Notes: generated by a model not told the origin, from the sequence alone. A DNA stretch of 64,000 nt from Mesorhizobium amorphae (GCF_014843845.1 NZ_JHQS01000060.1:186001-250000), one strand, 5' to 3'; numbered from the stretch's first letter, positions 8,206 to 16,240 are shown. A program made the numbers and translations.

Positions 8206-10368
8206 TCAGAACGCCTGCTTCACCCAGCCCTCTGAGAACAGCAGCCGGTAGGCCCAGGGGATCGTCACCTTGGTGGATACCGGGTTCGAATGGGCGAGAT
8301 AGTCGTCATAGATTGGCTTCATGCGGCGGTAGAAGGCGGGATCGAGCACCATCATGCCGTTCTCCGAGTCGTGGAAGAAGCTGCGGTTGTTGAGGTTGAC
8401 CGACGAGATCGTCACCAGCCTTTCGTCGATCATCATGATCTTGGAATGCAGCACGACGTCCGGCGCCTTGAATTCGCGGATGTCGATGCGGTCGCCATAT
8501 TTCTCGACGAACAGCTTGTTGAGCGCGGTGAGGAACTTGCCGCCGATGTCGCCCTTGAGGTCGATGCGGCCGACGATATCGATCTTCACGCCGCGCGCCA
8601 GCGCCCGGTCGAAGGCCAAAGCGAGCTTCGGCGTCAGGTTGAGATAGGGATTGACGATCTGGATGTGGTGCTCGGCGGTGTCGACCAGCTCGACGAAGTA
8701 ATCCTCCAGCGCATGCCCGTCCTCATAGGGCACGGAAATGAAATGCCGCGCCACGCCTGACGGTTGCCGGCCACGGGTACGGACCGGAATGGAGAAGGGC
8801 CGGGAGATGTTGGTGTCGGCATCGTGCAGCCACAGGGTCGAAAGATGCGCGGCGAGCGTTTCGACTGTTGCCGGGTCGGCGATCTCGATGTCGAAGTCGC
8901 TCCAGTTCGAATAGTAGTTCAGCGAGAAACCATCGGTCTTGCCGTATTGCTGCAAATAGGGGTAGCGCGACAGGTCGACCGGCTTGTGGAACAGGAAGCC
9001 GTCATGGATGTTGCGGCCGCCGATGATGACGCGCGAGCGGCCGGGGTCTTCGGCCAGCGTCGCCAGCATCTTGACGTGGTGGGTCTTGTGCAGCTGCGAC
9101 AACTGCTCGTCGATCGGCGCGCCGCGGTCGGCCTGCCAGCGGTATTCCTGCAATTCGACATTGGGGAACTCCGCCGCCAGCCGGTGCAGCATGGCGTCGT
9201 CCTTCTCGCGCTCGAGCACGTCGGTCACCATGATGCGCACCTTGGTGCCCAAAGCGGCGTGGTGGCGGATCAGCCGCTCGATGACGCGGCCGGAAAAATC
9301 CGCCTTGAACTCCAGCGACGACAGATAGATCAGCCTGAGCTTTGGCGCGTGCGAGAAATCGAGCGGCAATTCCGGGTCGCCCTTGTCGAATGCGCTGTCC
9401 GGCAGCGTCGCGCCCAGCAAGGCTTCGACCTTGGCGTTAAAACCGTCGCGCGATTTGCGCAGCAGGCGCGGCTGCCGGAGCGGCATCGCGCAGGTCTGCG
9501 ACAGCCAGCGGCTGGCGTAGAAGACGCGGTCGAGTTCCTCCAGCCACGCCGGATCAGGCTCCGGGCAGCGCTCGTAGAGGCTGTCGAGTGCGGCAAGCGC
9601 CGGATCGGCGTTCTCTTCGCGCAAGATGGTGAGCGGCGCGCCGGCCGGCGCCCGGCTGGAGCGGATTTTCAAGTCGCAGCGGTTCAGGGTCTCGTCCGGA
9701 AACAGGCTGATCGAGGTGTCGCTTGCCGGTAGGCGGAAGCTGAAGGCCGAACCCTGGGCTATGGTGCGGGAGCGGCCGCCGGCGCGGATCGCCAGCGCCC
9801 CGTCGCAGGTGCCGCCAATGTCGACCGCCTGGCTGCCGGCCTGGCGCAGCACGATCTCGACCGAGCGTGCCTGCAGGCCGGAAAAGGTGAACGTCTTCGC
9901 CTCGGAAGGCCGAGCCGCGGCATCGACATAAAGCGTCTGCCGCGACACCCGCCAGCGCGCCGTGAAGTGGCCTTCACCAGGTTTGCCGTGCGTCGGCGGC
10001 ACCTGTGTTGCGGAGACAGGCTTTGCCAGCCGCTCCAGCGTCCGGTATGTCGCCTGAAAATCGCTGTTGGCGATGTCGTGGCGGTCGTGGCCGAAGGGGC
10101 CCGTGCCGTTCGCCCGGTCCATGGCACCGATCTCGTTGTGGGCGAGCAGCGCCAGGAACTGCTTCTCGTAATCGCTCTCGCCAGGGGTGCCGAAATACTG
10201 GGCAGCCGCGATGTCCGGTCCAGGCGCCTTGGCCGACAAAGACGGGCGCGTGCAGGCGGTTTCGCCGGAAAAGAAGTCGCATGTGCGGCCATGCGGGCCG
10301 GCGCAACCGGCCAGCGCTGTCACCGCCAGCCAGAGCAGGGCCAGGTATCCGATATTGTGCCTGCTCAC
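8206..10368 (-). CDS. Phospholipase D family lipoprotein
   Basis: 720 residues from a GTG start. The N-terminus is a lipoprotein signal with lipobox ALAGC (Cys near residue 21), so export and lipid anchoring are predicted. A unique N-terminal half precedes two PLD-type half-sites. HVKMLATLAED with IIGGRN (about 431-445) has the H-x-K but a displaced Asp; HSKIMMID with SSVNLNNRS (about 641-660) is a canonical H-x-K-x4-D. The GTG overlaps the stop of the PLA2-like frame upstream by 4 bp (GTGA), so the two are translationally coupled. Hydrolysis of phosphodiesters is inferred; substrate and side of the envelope are unknown. Confidence 0.82.
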   Translation of the reverse strand: MSRHNIGYLALLWLAVTALAGCAGPHGRTCDFFSGETACTRPSLSAKAPGPDIAAAQYFGTPGESDYEKQFLALLAHNEIGAMDRANGTGPFGHDRHDIANSDFQATYRTLERLAKPVSATQVPPTHGKPGEGHFTARWRVSRQTLYVDAAARPSEAKTFTFSGLQARSVEIVLRQAGSQAVDIGGTCDGALAIRAGGRSRTIAQGSAFSFRLPASDTSISLFPDETLNRCDLKIRSSRAPAGAPLTILREENADPALAALDSLYERCPEPDPAWLEELDRVFYASRWLSQTCAMPLRQPRLLRKSRDGFNAKVEALLGATLPDSAFDKGDPELPLDFSHAPKLRLIYLSSLEFKADFSGRVIERLIRHHAALGTKVRIMVTDVLEREKDDAMLHRLAAEFPNVELQEYRWQADRGAPIDEQLSQLHKTHHVKMLATLAEDPGRSRVIIGGRNIHDGFLFHKPVDLSRYPYLQQYGKTDGFSLNYYSNWSDFDIEIADPATVETLAAHLSTLWLHDADTNISRPFSIPVRTRGRQPSGVARHFISVPYEDGHALEDYFVELVDTAEHHIQIVNPYLNLTPKLALAFDRALARGVKIDIVGRIDLKGDIGGKFLTALNKLFVEKYGDRIDIREFKAPDVVLHSKIMMIDERLVTISSVNLNNRSFFHDSENGMMVLDPAFYRRMKPIYDDYLAHSNPVSTKVTIPWAYRLLFSEGWVKQAF

Positions 10369-10804
10369 CCTGTCGCCCCGTTCATCGTCTTGAGCTGGGC
10401 GGGATCGCGTGGCGGCATGAAGCCCTGCGGAAATACTTTGCAGACGGGGACAGCAAAGGTGGCGATCAAAAGCTCGGCCTCGTTGCGCATCGTCCTCCGC
10501 TCGGTCTTGTCGTCGCGGATCGCCCTTGCCGAGGCGACAAGCGCGCCGTCGCAATCGCAATGATCGTGGCGGGCGATGTAGCAGGCGTCATGGGTCTGGC
10601 AGGCGGCATCGAGACGGTCGACCGGCCGCAACGAGAGGTCGCCGCTGCGTGTGCCCGGACCGCAATAATTGCCGAAGACGAAAGGCGAGGGGCGGGCCAG
10701 GGCATAGCGGATCGGCTTCGGCATTCCGCTTCGGGCACCTTGGTCCAGGGGTTGGCGCAGCCCGACAGGAGAACCAGCGGCAGGATGGCAAGAACGACTC
10801 GCAT
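10365..10804 (-). pseudogene. PLA2-like lipoprotein, apparent 1-bp frameshift after the signal peptide
   Basis: The ATG at 10804 opens a clear lipoprotein signal (MRVVLAILPLVLLSGCANPW). After about 28 codons the coding signal moves to another frame, in which PKPIRYALARPSPFVFGNYC continues to the TGA at 10365. That frame carries the PLA2 hallmarks: a YCGPGT calcium-loop-like motif, the DAACQTHDACY His-Asp active site, and CDCD. One extra G near 10724 would join the two parts. It may be a sequencing error, a true lesion, or reinitiation at the ATG at 10724. The stop overlaps the PLD-family start. LysR lies upstream on the same strand. Confidence 0.6.
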
Positions 10805-10898
10805 TGTTTCCGCGCCAGCTTTCGAATGTGGTCCACCCGGCGCTTACCGCTCGGTGGCGGATGCCACACTGGCCGATTTTGTGGCAAGGGCAAGGCGC

Positions 10899-11780
10899 TC
10901 AGACGAACAGCGTTCGCTCGCGCTCCACTGCCTTGGTGATGAAATTGGCGACCACCTGGACACGGCGCAGCGGCCTCACCGATTCGTGATAGACCAGCCA
11001 GTAGGCGCGGCGGATCGGGGCCACGATGTCGACAGGCACCAGCTCCGGCATGGAGCGGGCGACGAAGGTGTGCAGGATGCCGATGCCGGCGCCGGAGCGC
11101 ACCGCCTCGGCCTGGCCAAGCGCCGAGGAGATGGCGAAGCTGGTGCGCCAGTCGGCGCTGAACTCGGCCGCATAGTCGAGCGAGGGGCTAACGATGAGGT
11201 CGGGCACGTAGCCGATCAGCGTATGCTGGCCAAGCGCGGCTGCCGTTTGCGGCAGGCCATGCGCCTCGACGTAGGTGCGGGAGGCAAACAGGCCGAGCGT
11301 GTAGTCGACCAGCTTGCCCGCCACCAGCCGGCCCTCGGTCGGTCGCTCGACGGTGATGGCGATGTCGGCCTCGCGCCTGGACAGCGAAAACGAGCGCGGC
11401 ACAGGCACCAGCTGGATGGTGAGTTCGCGGTGGAGTGTCGTCAGCTGGCCGAGGTGCTTGGCCAGGAAGGCGACGCCGAAGCCGTCGGGCGCGCCGATGC
11501 GCACCGTGCCCGAGATGTCGTCGCCTTCGCCGGCCACTGTCGAGCGCGCGGCGATCATGTCGCTCTCCATGCGCTCGGCAATGTCGAGGAAACGTTCGCC
11601 GGCCGGTGTCAGTTCGCTGCCGGTGGTGAGACGGCGAAAAAGTTTTGTCCTGAGTGCTTCCTCGAGCGCTGCGATGCGGCGCGAGACGGTGGCGTGGTTG
11701 AGTTCAAGGCGCTTTGCCGCGCCGAGGATCTGGCCGGCGCGCGCCACGGCGAGGAAGATGCGGACGTCATCCCAGTTCAT
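10899..11780 (-). CDS. LysR family transcriptional regulator
   Basis: 293 residues. The N-terminal winged helix-turn-helix (about 1-60; MNWDDVRIFLAVARAGQILG, ATVSRRIAALEEAL) is followed by a periplasmic-binding-protein-like effector domain. The form, with VARAGQ and NHATVSRRI, resembles the LysR subgroup often found near dehydrogenase genes. It is divergent from mmsA across about 375 bp, and also lies upstream of the PLA2/PLD pair on the same strand, so either could be its target. The effector is unknown. Confidence 0.88.
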   Translation of the reverse strand: MNWDDVRIFLAVARAGQILGAAKRLELNHATVSRRIAALEEALRTKLFRRLTTGSELTPAGERFLDIAERMESDMIAARSTVAGEGDDISGTVRIGAPDGFGVAFLAKHLGQLTTLHRELTIQLVPVPRSFSLSRREADIAITVERPTEGRLVAGKLVDYTLGLFASRTYVEAHGLPQTAAALGQHTLIGYVPDLIVSPSLDYAAEFSADWRTSFAISSALGQAEAVRSGAGIGILHTFVARSMPELVPVDIVAPIRRAYWLVYHESVRPLRRVQVVANFITKAVERERTLFV

Positions 11781-11820
11781 GGGGGTGGTCCGCGTTAGTA
11801 ACGAGCGCCGCGTTCCCGCC

Positions 11821-11978
11821 CACCCCCCTCTGTCCTGCCGGACATCTCCCCCGCAAGGGGGGAGATCGGATGTCCTGCCCGCCTTCGCAAATCTTCATCG
11901 CCGCAAAGGAGGCACCGGCGCTGAAGCTGACAATCTCCCCCCTTGCGGGGGAGATGTCCGGCAGGACAGAGGGGGGTG
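11821..11978. repeat. MITE-like element with perfect 46-bp terminal inverted repeats
   Basis: Bases 11821-11866 and 11933-11978 are exact reverse complements over 46 bp, separated by 66 bp. Each arm also folds on itself (ATCTCCCC with GGGGAGAT around a small loop). There is no ORF that could be a transposase. This accounts for most of the 376-bp gap between the LysR gene and mmsA; the rest (11979-12156) holds only the mmsA leader, with AGGGAGAGA before its start codon. Confidence 0.85.
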
Positions 11979-12156
11979 TGAAGGAACGCAGTCTCTCAAT
12001 CCCTGCTGTTATCGAGCTGCACCCTATCATTTGCAGCAATTGATGCACAGCCACTCACCGCACTCTATTTTCTGCACAACGGTTGCGTTCTGGCTCGCGT
12101 TGCCATCGCCCCGGCAAAGGCGGACAATGCCTCATACAAAACAAGGGAGAGAGATC

Positions 12157-13653
12157 ATGATCGAATACGGTCATTACATCGGCGGCAAGCATGTCGCCGG
12201 GACCAGCGGCCGCAAGCAGGACGTCATGCAGCCGATGGACGGCTCCGTGCGCGGCACGGTGGCGCTGGCTTCGCAGGCGGAACTGCGCGCGGCGGTCGAA
12301 AACGCCAAGGCGGCACAGCCGAAATGGGCCGCCACCAACCCGCAGCGCCGCGTGCGTGTGCTGATGAAATTCCTCGAACTGGTCGCCAGGGACTATGACC
12401 AGCTGGCCGACATCCTGGCGCGCGAGCACGGCAAGACCATCGCCGACGCCAAGGGCGACATCCAGCGCGGCCTCGAAGTGGTCGAAGTCTGCATCGGCGC
12501 GCCGCATATGATGAAGGGCGAATTCACCGACGGCGCCGGCCCCGGCATCGACGTCTATTCGATGCGCCAGCCGCTCGGCGTTGTCGCCGGCATCACCCCG
12601 TTCAACTTCCCGGCGATGATCCCGCTGTGGAAGATCGCCCCGGCCATCGCCTGCGGCAATGCCTTCATCCTGAAGCCTTCCGAGCGTGATCCGGGCGTGC
12701 CGATCCGCATCGCCGAACTGTTCCTCGAGGCCGGCCTGCCGGCCGGCATCCTCAACGTCGTCAATGGCGACAAGGAAGTGGTCGACGCCATCCTCGACGA
12801 TCCGGACATCAAGGCCGTCGGCTTCGTCGGCTCGACGCCGATCGCCCACTACATCTATTCGCGCGGCACCGCAGCCGGCAAGCGCGTGCAGTGCTTCGGC
12901 GGCGCCAAGAACCACATGATCATCATGCCCGACGCCGACATGGACCAGACCGTCGACGCGCTGATCGGCGCCGGCTATGGCTCGGCCGGTGAGCGCTGCA
13001 TGGCGATCTCGGTGGCCGTGCCGGTCGGCAACGACACCGCCAACCGGCTGATGGAAAAGCTGATCCCGCGCGTCGAGAGCCTCAAGGTCGGCCCGTCGAC
13101 GGATTCATCCGCCGATTTCGGCCCGCTGGTGACGGCGCAGGCGCTGGAGCGCGTCAAGGGCTATGTCGACATCGGCGTCAAGGAAGGCGCCAAGCTGGTC
13201 GTCGACGGCCGCGGCTTCTCCATGCAGGGCTACGAGAACGGCTACTATATGGGTGGCTGCCTGTTCGACAACGTCACCGCCGACATGCGCATCTACAAGG
13301 AAGAGATCTTTGGGCCGGTGCTCTCGGTGGTGCGCGCGCCGACCTACGAGAACGCCATCAAGCTCGCCAACGACCACGAAATGGGCAATGGCGTCGCCAT
13401 CTACACCCGCGACGGCGACGCGGCGCGCGACTTTGCCTCGCGGGTCCAGGTCGGCATGGTCGGCGTCAACGTGCCGATCCCGGTGCCGATCGCCTATTAC
13501 ACCTTCGGCGGCTGGAAGGCGTCGTCCTTCGGCGACCTCAACCAGCACGGCGCGGACGCGTTCCGTTTCTACACCAAGACCAAGACGGTCACCTCGCGCT
13601 GGCCGTCCGGCATCAAGGATGGCGCGGAATTCGTCATCCCGACGATGAACTAG
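12157..13653 (+). CDS. mmsA: Methylmalonate-semialdehyde dehydrogenase (CoA-acylating)
   Basis: 498 residues, full length for the family. The NAD-binding region shows GITPFNFPAMIP and GSTPIAHYIY, and the catalytic cysteine is C281 in GSAGERCMAIS. MmsA converts methylmalonate or malonate semialdehyde to propionyl- or acetyl-CoA in valine, inositol and beta-alanine catabolism. The ATG at 12157 is preceded by AGGGAGAGAGATC. The last 13 codons reappear in altered form about 55 bp after the stop (13707-13748). Confidence 0.93.
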   Translation: MIEYGHYIGGKHVAGTSGRKQDVMQPMDGSVRGTVALASQAELRAAVENAKAAQPKWAATNPQRRVRVLMKFLELVARDYDQLADILAREHGKTIADAKGDIQRGLEVVEVCIGAPHMMKGEFTDGAGPGIDVYSMRQPLGVVAGITPFNFPAMIPLWKIAPAIACGNAFILKPSERDPGVPIRIAELFLEAGLPAGILNVVNGDKEVVDAILDDPDIKAVGFVGSTPIAHYIYSRGTAAGKRVQCFGGAKNHMIIMPDADMDQTVDALIGAGYGSAGERCMAISVAVPVGNDTANRLMEKLIPRVESLKVGPSTDSSADFGPLVTAQALERVKGYVDIGVKEGAKLVVDGRGFSMQGYENGYYMGGCLFDNVTADMRIYKEEIFGPVLSVVRAPTYENAIKLANDHEMGNGVAIYTRDGDAARDFASRVQVGMVGVNVPIPVPIAYYTFGGWKASSFGDLNQHGADAFRFYTKTKTVTSRWPSGIKDGAEFVIPTMN

Positions 13654-13706
13654 CCGGACGTTTCTTCGCTTGCGCGTCCTCGCCTTCGGCTGCGGGCGCG
13701 CGGGCC

Positions 13707-13748
13707 GGCATCAAGGGCGCCGAGTTCGTCATCCCGACGATGAACTGA
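13707..13748 (+). other. Displaced, diverged copy of the mmsA 3' end
   Basis: Read in frame this encodes GIKGAEFVIPTMN and a TGA. The true mmsA end, 13609-13653, encodes GIKDGAEFVIPTMN and a TAG. Several synonymous changes separate the copies, so it is a diverged tail rather than a fresh duplication. It has no start codon or upstream coding. Two other genes in the window (hypRE, fau) show the same arrangement. Confidence 0.75.
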
Positions 13749-13770
13749 TCCGTTTCGAATATCGACAATC

Positions 13771-13798
13771 AAAGGCCCGGCCAGGAACCGGGCCTTTT
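13771..13798 (+). terminator. Rho-independent terminator after mmsA
   Basis: AAAGGCCCGG and CCGGGCCTTTT form a GC-rich stem with a short loop ending in a T run. It lies just beyond the displaced mmsA tail, where the native terminator of mmsA would be expected if the tail were the original gene end. Confidence 0.75.
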
Positions 13799-13966
13799 GC
13801 TTTCTGGGATTACGGATCGCGGCCAGTATCTGCCGGAATGCTAATGTGATGGAACCATGCGGGCAGCGGTGATTTTACCTCGCCAAGCGCCGCCGCGGAG
13901 GGCCGGCGGATCAATCGATGGGCGGTGGCGATTGCTTCGAGCGTCACCGGTGCAAGGAGGTGTGAG

Positions 13967-14075
13967 ATGACTCGTCTCGATCCTTGCCACCGACACGCAA
14001 GGTCAGAATTGCACCATCATGGCGGGCGAAGGTCGGGACGGTGCGACGATGGTGGCTGCCCTGCCGGGTACCTGA
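13967..14075 (+). pseudogene. Small gene (about 36 codons) with an apparent 1-bp frame break
   Basis: A strong ribosome site (AAGGAGGTG) precedes the ATG at 13967. Four codons later, skipping the G at 13979 opens a frame reading ILATDTQGQNC, TIMAGEGRDGAT and MVAALPGT to a TGA at 14073-14075, then a strong terminator 60 bp on. That frame looks protein-like, whereas the uninterrupted one (His/Arg-rich, running through the terminator) does not. I do not recognise the protein. A sequencing error or a recent lesion would both explain it. Confidence 0.4.
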
Positions 14076-14135
14076 AGGTTTTCCAAGGCTGTTTCGGCAT
14101 GGCCAGACCGCGCCTGTTTTTCGGATCCAAAAGGG

Positions 14136-14175
14136 AACAAGCGGGCGTCCCCGCGCGGCGCCCGCTTGTTATTTT
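14136..14175 (+). terminator. Rho-independent terminator with 12-bp perfect stem
   Basis: AACAAGCGGGCG (14136-14147) pairs exactly with CGCCCGCTTGTT (14159-14170), followed by ATTTT. It ends the transcript of the small gene at 13967 and insulates it from the next leader. Confidence 0.8.
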
Positions 14176-14196
14176 CCTTGGCCAGCACCATATATG

Positions 14197-14211
14197 GAAC
14201 ATAGCGGGAAC
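14197..14211. promoter_or_regulatory. Possible LexA (SOS) box, GAAC-N7-GAAC
   Basis: The direct repeat GAAC-ATAGCGG-GAAC matches the alphaproteobacterial LexA-binding pattern (GTTC-N7-GTTC on the other strand). It lies right after a terminator and about 40 bp before a 13-codon ORF, with CTTGGC about 15 bp upstream as a possible -35. Eight fixed bases are expected about twice by chance in 64 kb over both strands, so position is the main support. Confidence 0.35.
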
Positions 14212-14253
14212 ATCCGCTGGACGGCAGACCGGAACACAGAAAGGAGCGACGCG

Positions 14254-14295
14254 ATGATGACGTCGGAACCGGCCTGGGTCGCCCCGGCAAAATGA
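14254..14295 (+). CDS. Possible 13-residue leader ORF
   Basis: ATG at 14254 follows AAAGGAGCGACGCG and encodes MMTSEPAWVAPAK before a TGA. The good ribosome site and its place between the possible SOS box and the secreted-protein gene at 14347 are the only evidence. It may be a leader peptide or simply not translated. Confidence 0.25.
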   Translation: MMTSEPAWVAPAK

Positions 14296-14346
14296 GGCCG
14301 TCAACCACCTCTTCTTGCCGGGACGCGATGGCAAAGGAGGTGCTTT

Positions 14347-14661
14347 ATGGCACGCAAATCTCTGTCAGCTTGGGTGAAGACCCTGGTTCTTGCCGGTGCA
14401 CTGGCGATGGGCACGAGTGCCGCCAGTGCCCAGTACCAGTTCTGCGTTGAGCACGGCGTTCTCGTCGCGCATCTGAGCGAGAATTTCCAGGAAAAGCAGT
14501 TTGCGTTCGGGCTGATCGGTCAGACCGCGATCATGGAAGTCTTTGTCGCTGAGAGCGGAACCTGGACGATCGTCGTCACCGATGTCGCCGGCACAAGCTG
14601 CATCATCGCGGCCGGCAACAATTGGGAAAACGTGGTGACCCAGCCCGGCCACGATGCGTGA
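14347..14661 (+). CDS. Small secreted protein of unknown function
   Basis: 104 residues with a very strong ribosome site (AAAGGAGGTGCTTT). A signal peptide runs to about residue 28 (LVLAGALAMGTSAASA) and is cleaved before QYQFCVEHG. The mature protein has two cysteines (QFCVEHG, TSCIIAAG) that could form a disulfide, and a beta-rich pattern (TAIMEVFVAESGTWTIVVTD). I do not recognise a domain. It could be controlled by the possible SOS box upstream, but that is inference. Confidence 0.7.
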   Translation: MARKSLSAWVKTLVLAGALAMGTSAASAQYQFCVEHGVLVAHLSENFQEKQFAFGLIGQTAIMEVFVAESGTWTIVVTDVAGTSCIIAAGNNWENVVTQPGHDA

Positions 14662-14730
14662 CGGAACGGGCGCTGTGCCTTGCGCGCCCGCCGTCAAAGC
14701 CGATGAACGATGGCCTCGCCGGCTGCATCG

Positions 14731-15059
14731 TCATGCGCCGATCTCCAGCCGCGTGATCCCCTGGTCGGCCAGCGTGAAGTTGTAATGGAGTGTCGCCGGA
14801 CTGCCGGGGAAATTGCCCGACACGATGCCGGCGACCCGCCATGCATGGCCATCGACCGTCGCGTCGGCAACCTCGACCGTCACCCGATATTTGCGTGTGG
14901 TTGCTTCCATCCAGTCACGGATGGCCACTGCCCCCTGATGGGTTTCGCCTTCATCACGGACCGTGGCGTCCGGCGAGAAGGGGATGAGCATCCCGTCGAT
15001 GTCATGCCTGTTCTTGGCGGCAAAATAATCCACCAGAGGCTGGGAAGTTTTACGGTCAT
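14731..15059 (-). pseudogene. NTF2/SnoaL-like protein with an apparent 1-bp break near its start
   Basis: From the GTG codon at 15033 the frame encodes 100 residues of an NTF2-like fold (VDYFAAKNRHDIDGML, FSPDATVRDEGETHQG, IRDWMEATTRKY), a family of small isomerase- or binding-type proteins. The same frame continues upstream as KTSQPL but meets no start. An ATG at 15059 (MTVK) lies one base out of frame, and one extra A in the AAAA run (15048-15051) would join them as MTVKTSQPLVDYF. The gene is divergent from an HxlR regulator, its likely controller. Confidence 0.55.
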
Positions 15060-15125
15060 GGGTTCGTCTCCGGTTCCGATTACCGCTGTCGACCTGACGT
15101 CCGCGGCGCTTGTCCGGGCCCTAAA

Positions 15126-15539
15126 ATGAGATATGCTGAAGAAATGACAAGAACCGACGAAAAAGTAAGGTACTTACCTGAAAGTAAGGACGGGCCCGAA
15201 GGTGATGATGAGGGGCTAACGCCGTCGTCCGCGGCGAGCGGCGTCGAGAATGTGCTGCGCATTTTGGAAGGCCGTTGGAAACTGGTGATCCTGTTTCACC
15301 TGTTCGGCGGCAAGGTGCTGCGCTTTTCCGATCTCGAACGGGCGATCCCGGCGATCTCGCAGAAGATGCTGATCCAGCAGCTGCGGCAGATGGAGGCCGA
15401 CGGCACCGTGCACCGCATCGTGCATCACCAGGTGCCGCCGAAAGTCGAGTACTGCCTGACCGACTGGGGCCAGGCGCTATGCCCGGCCCTCGATGCTTTG
15501 CTGAAATGGGCGGCGCAAAAGGAGCCGGCCGAACGCTGA
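15126..15539 (+). CDS. HxlR family transcriptional regulator
   Basis: 137 residues; the HxlR winged-helix core spans about 40-125 (VLRILEGRWKLVILFHLF, FSDLERAIPAISQKML, LRQMEADGTVHR, VEYCLTDWG). It lacks the cysteine often found just before the first helix of redox- or quinone-sensing members. The start could instead be the ATG at 15144. GTAAG half-sites recur at 15165-15177 and just after (GTAAGGTACTTAC, GTAAGG), inside the first codons, and may form an autoregulatory operator. It is divergent from the NTF2-like gene. Confidence 0.85.
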   Translation: MRYAEEMTRTDEKVRYLPESKDGPEGDDEGLTPSSAASGVENVLRILEGRWKLVILFHLFGGKVLRFSDLERAIPAISQKMLIQQLRQMEADGTVHRIVHHQVPPKVEYCLTDWGQALCPALDALLKWAAQKEPAER

Positions 15540-15550
15540 TTCCGATTTGT

Positions 15551-16210
15551 CTATCGCGTCGCCGCCGTCTCGGCATGGCCACGCAGCAGCGCCATCAGCC
15601 GCTTGGCGTCCTTGGCGGCGGATTCCTCGTCGCCATCGAGGATCGAGCGGATCAGCGCGACGTGGTGCTCGGCCGATTCGGCGAGCCCGGTATCGGCCTT
15701 GTAGCGGAACCAGAAGCGGCGGCTGTGGGTCTGCAGGGGTGCGGCAAGCCGCGCCGCGAACGGGTTGTCGGCGGCCAGCGCCAGCGCCTCGTCGAGCGCC
15801 TTGTCGGCCTGGATGAAGGCCAGCACGTTGCCCGAGATCACCGCCTTCTGCATGGCGAGTGCGGCTTCGTGAAACAGGTCGGCAGCCTCGCGGGTGACGA
15901 AGCGGGCGGCCGAGCGGGCCAGCACCACCTCGACGCCGCGACGCGCGTCGAGGACGCGCAGCCAATCGCCGGGATGGAGCGGAGCAATGGCGATGCCGGC
16001 ACGCGGCCGGACGTCGAGCAAACTTTCCCAGGCCAGGCGCTGGATCGCCTCGCGCACCGGCGTGCGGCCGAGGCCGAGGCGTTCGATCAGCGCGCCTTCG
16101 GTGACGAAACTGGCGGGCGCCAGTTCGAGCGTCACGATCATGTGCTCAAGCATGCGGTAGGCCTTCGCCGCCGCTGGCTCGGAGCCAGATATATCATCCC
16201 ACAATGCCAT
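15551..16210 (-). CDS. GntR (FCD/FadR-type) regulator, probable HypR
   Basis: 219 residues. A GntR winged helix (about 15-75; LIERLGLGRTPVREAIQRLAWE) is followed by an all-helical FCD ligand-binding domain. It is divergent from hypD, and the 100-bp gap holds palindromes of GntR type. In Sinorhizobium meliloti a GntR protein represses the hydroxyproline genes, and gene order here suggests the same job. The ligand is not shown by the sequence. Confidence 0.87.
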   Translation of the reverse strand: MALWDDISGSEPAAAKAYRMLEHMIVTLELAPASFVTEGALIERLGLGRTPVREAIQRLAWESLLDVRPRAGIAIAPLHPGDWLRVLDARRGVEVVLARSAARFVTREAADLFHEAALAMQKAVISGNVLAFIQADKALDEALALAADNPFAARLAAPLQTHSRRFWFRYKADTGLAESAEHHVALIRSILDGDEESAAKDAKRLMALLRGHAETAATR

Positions 16211-16219
16211 CGCGCCCTC

Positions 16220-16240
16220 TGATATATTTTAGATATATCA
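16220..16240. promoter_or_regulatory. Palindromic operator near the GntR gene start
   Basis: TGATATAT-TTTAG-ATATATCA is an exact inverted repeat with 8-bp arms, 10 bp upstream of the GntR gene start. Placement suggests autoregulation. Confidence 0.7.

Noticed and set aside
10005..11798. Open frame of 597 codons on + across PLD, PLA2 and LysR genes
   Set aside because: It is antisense to three supported genes and its translation is Arg/Gly-rich without motifs.
14701..15129. Open frame of 139 codons on + opposite the NTF2-like gene
   Set aside because: The minus strand shows the NTF2 pattern; the + frame lacks a ribosome site and a known fold.
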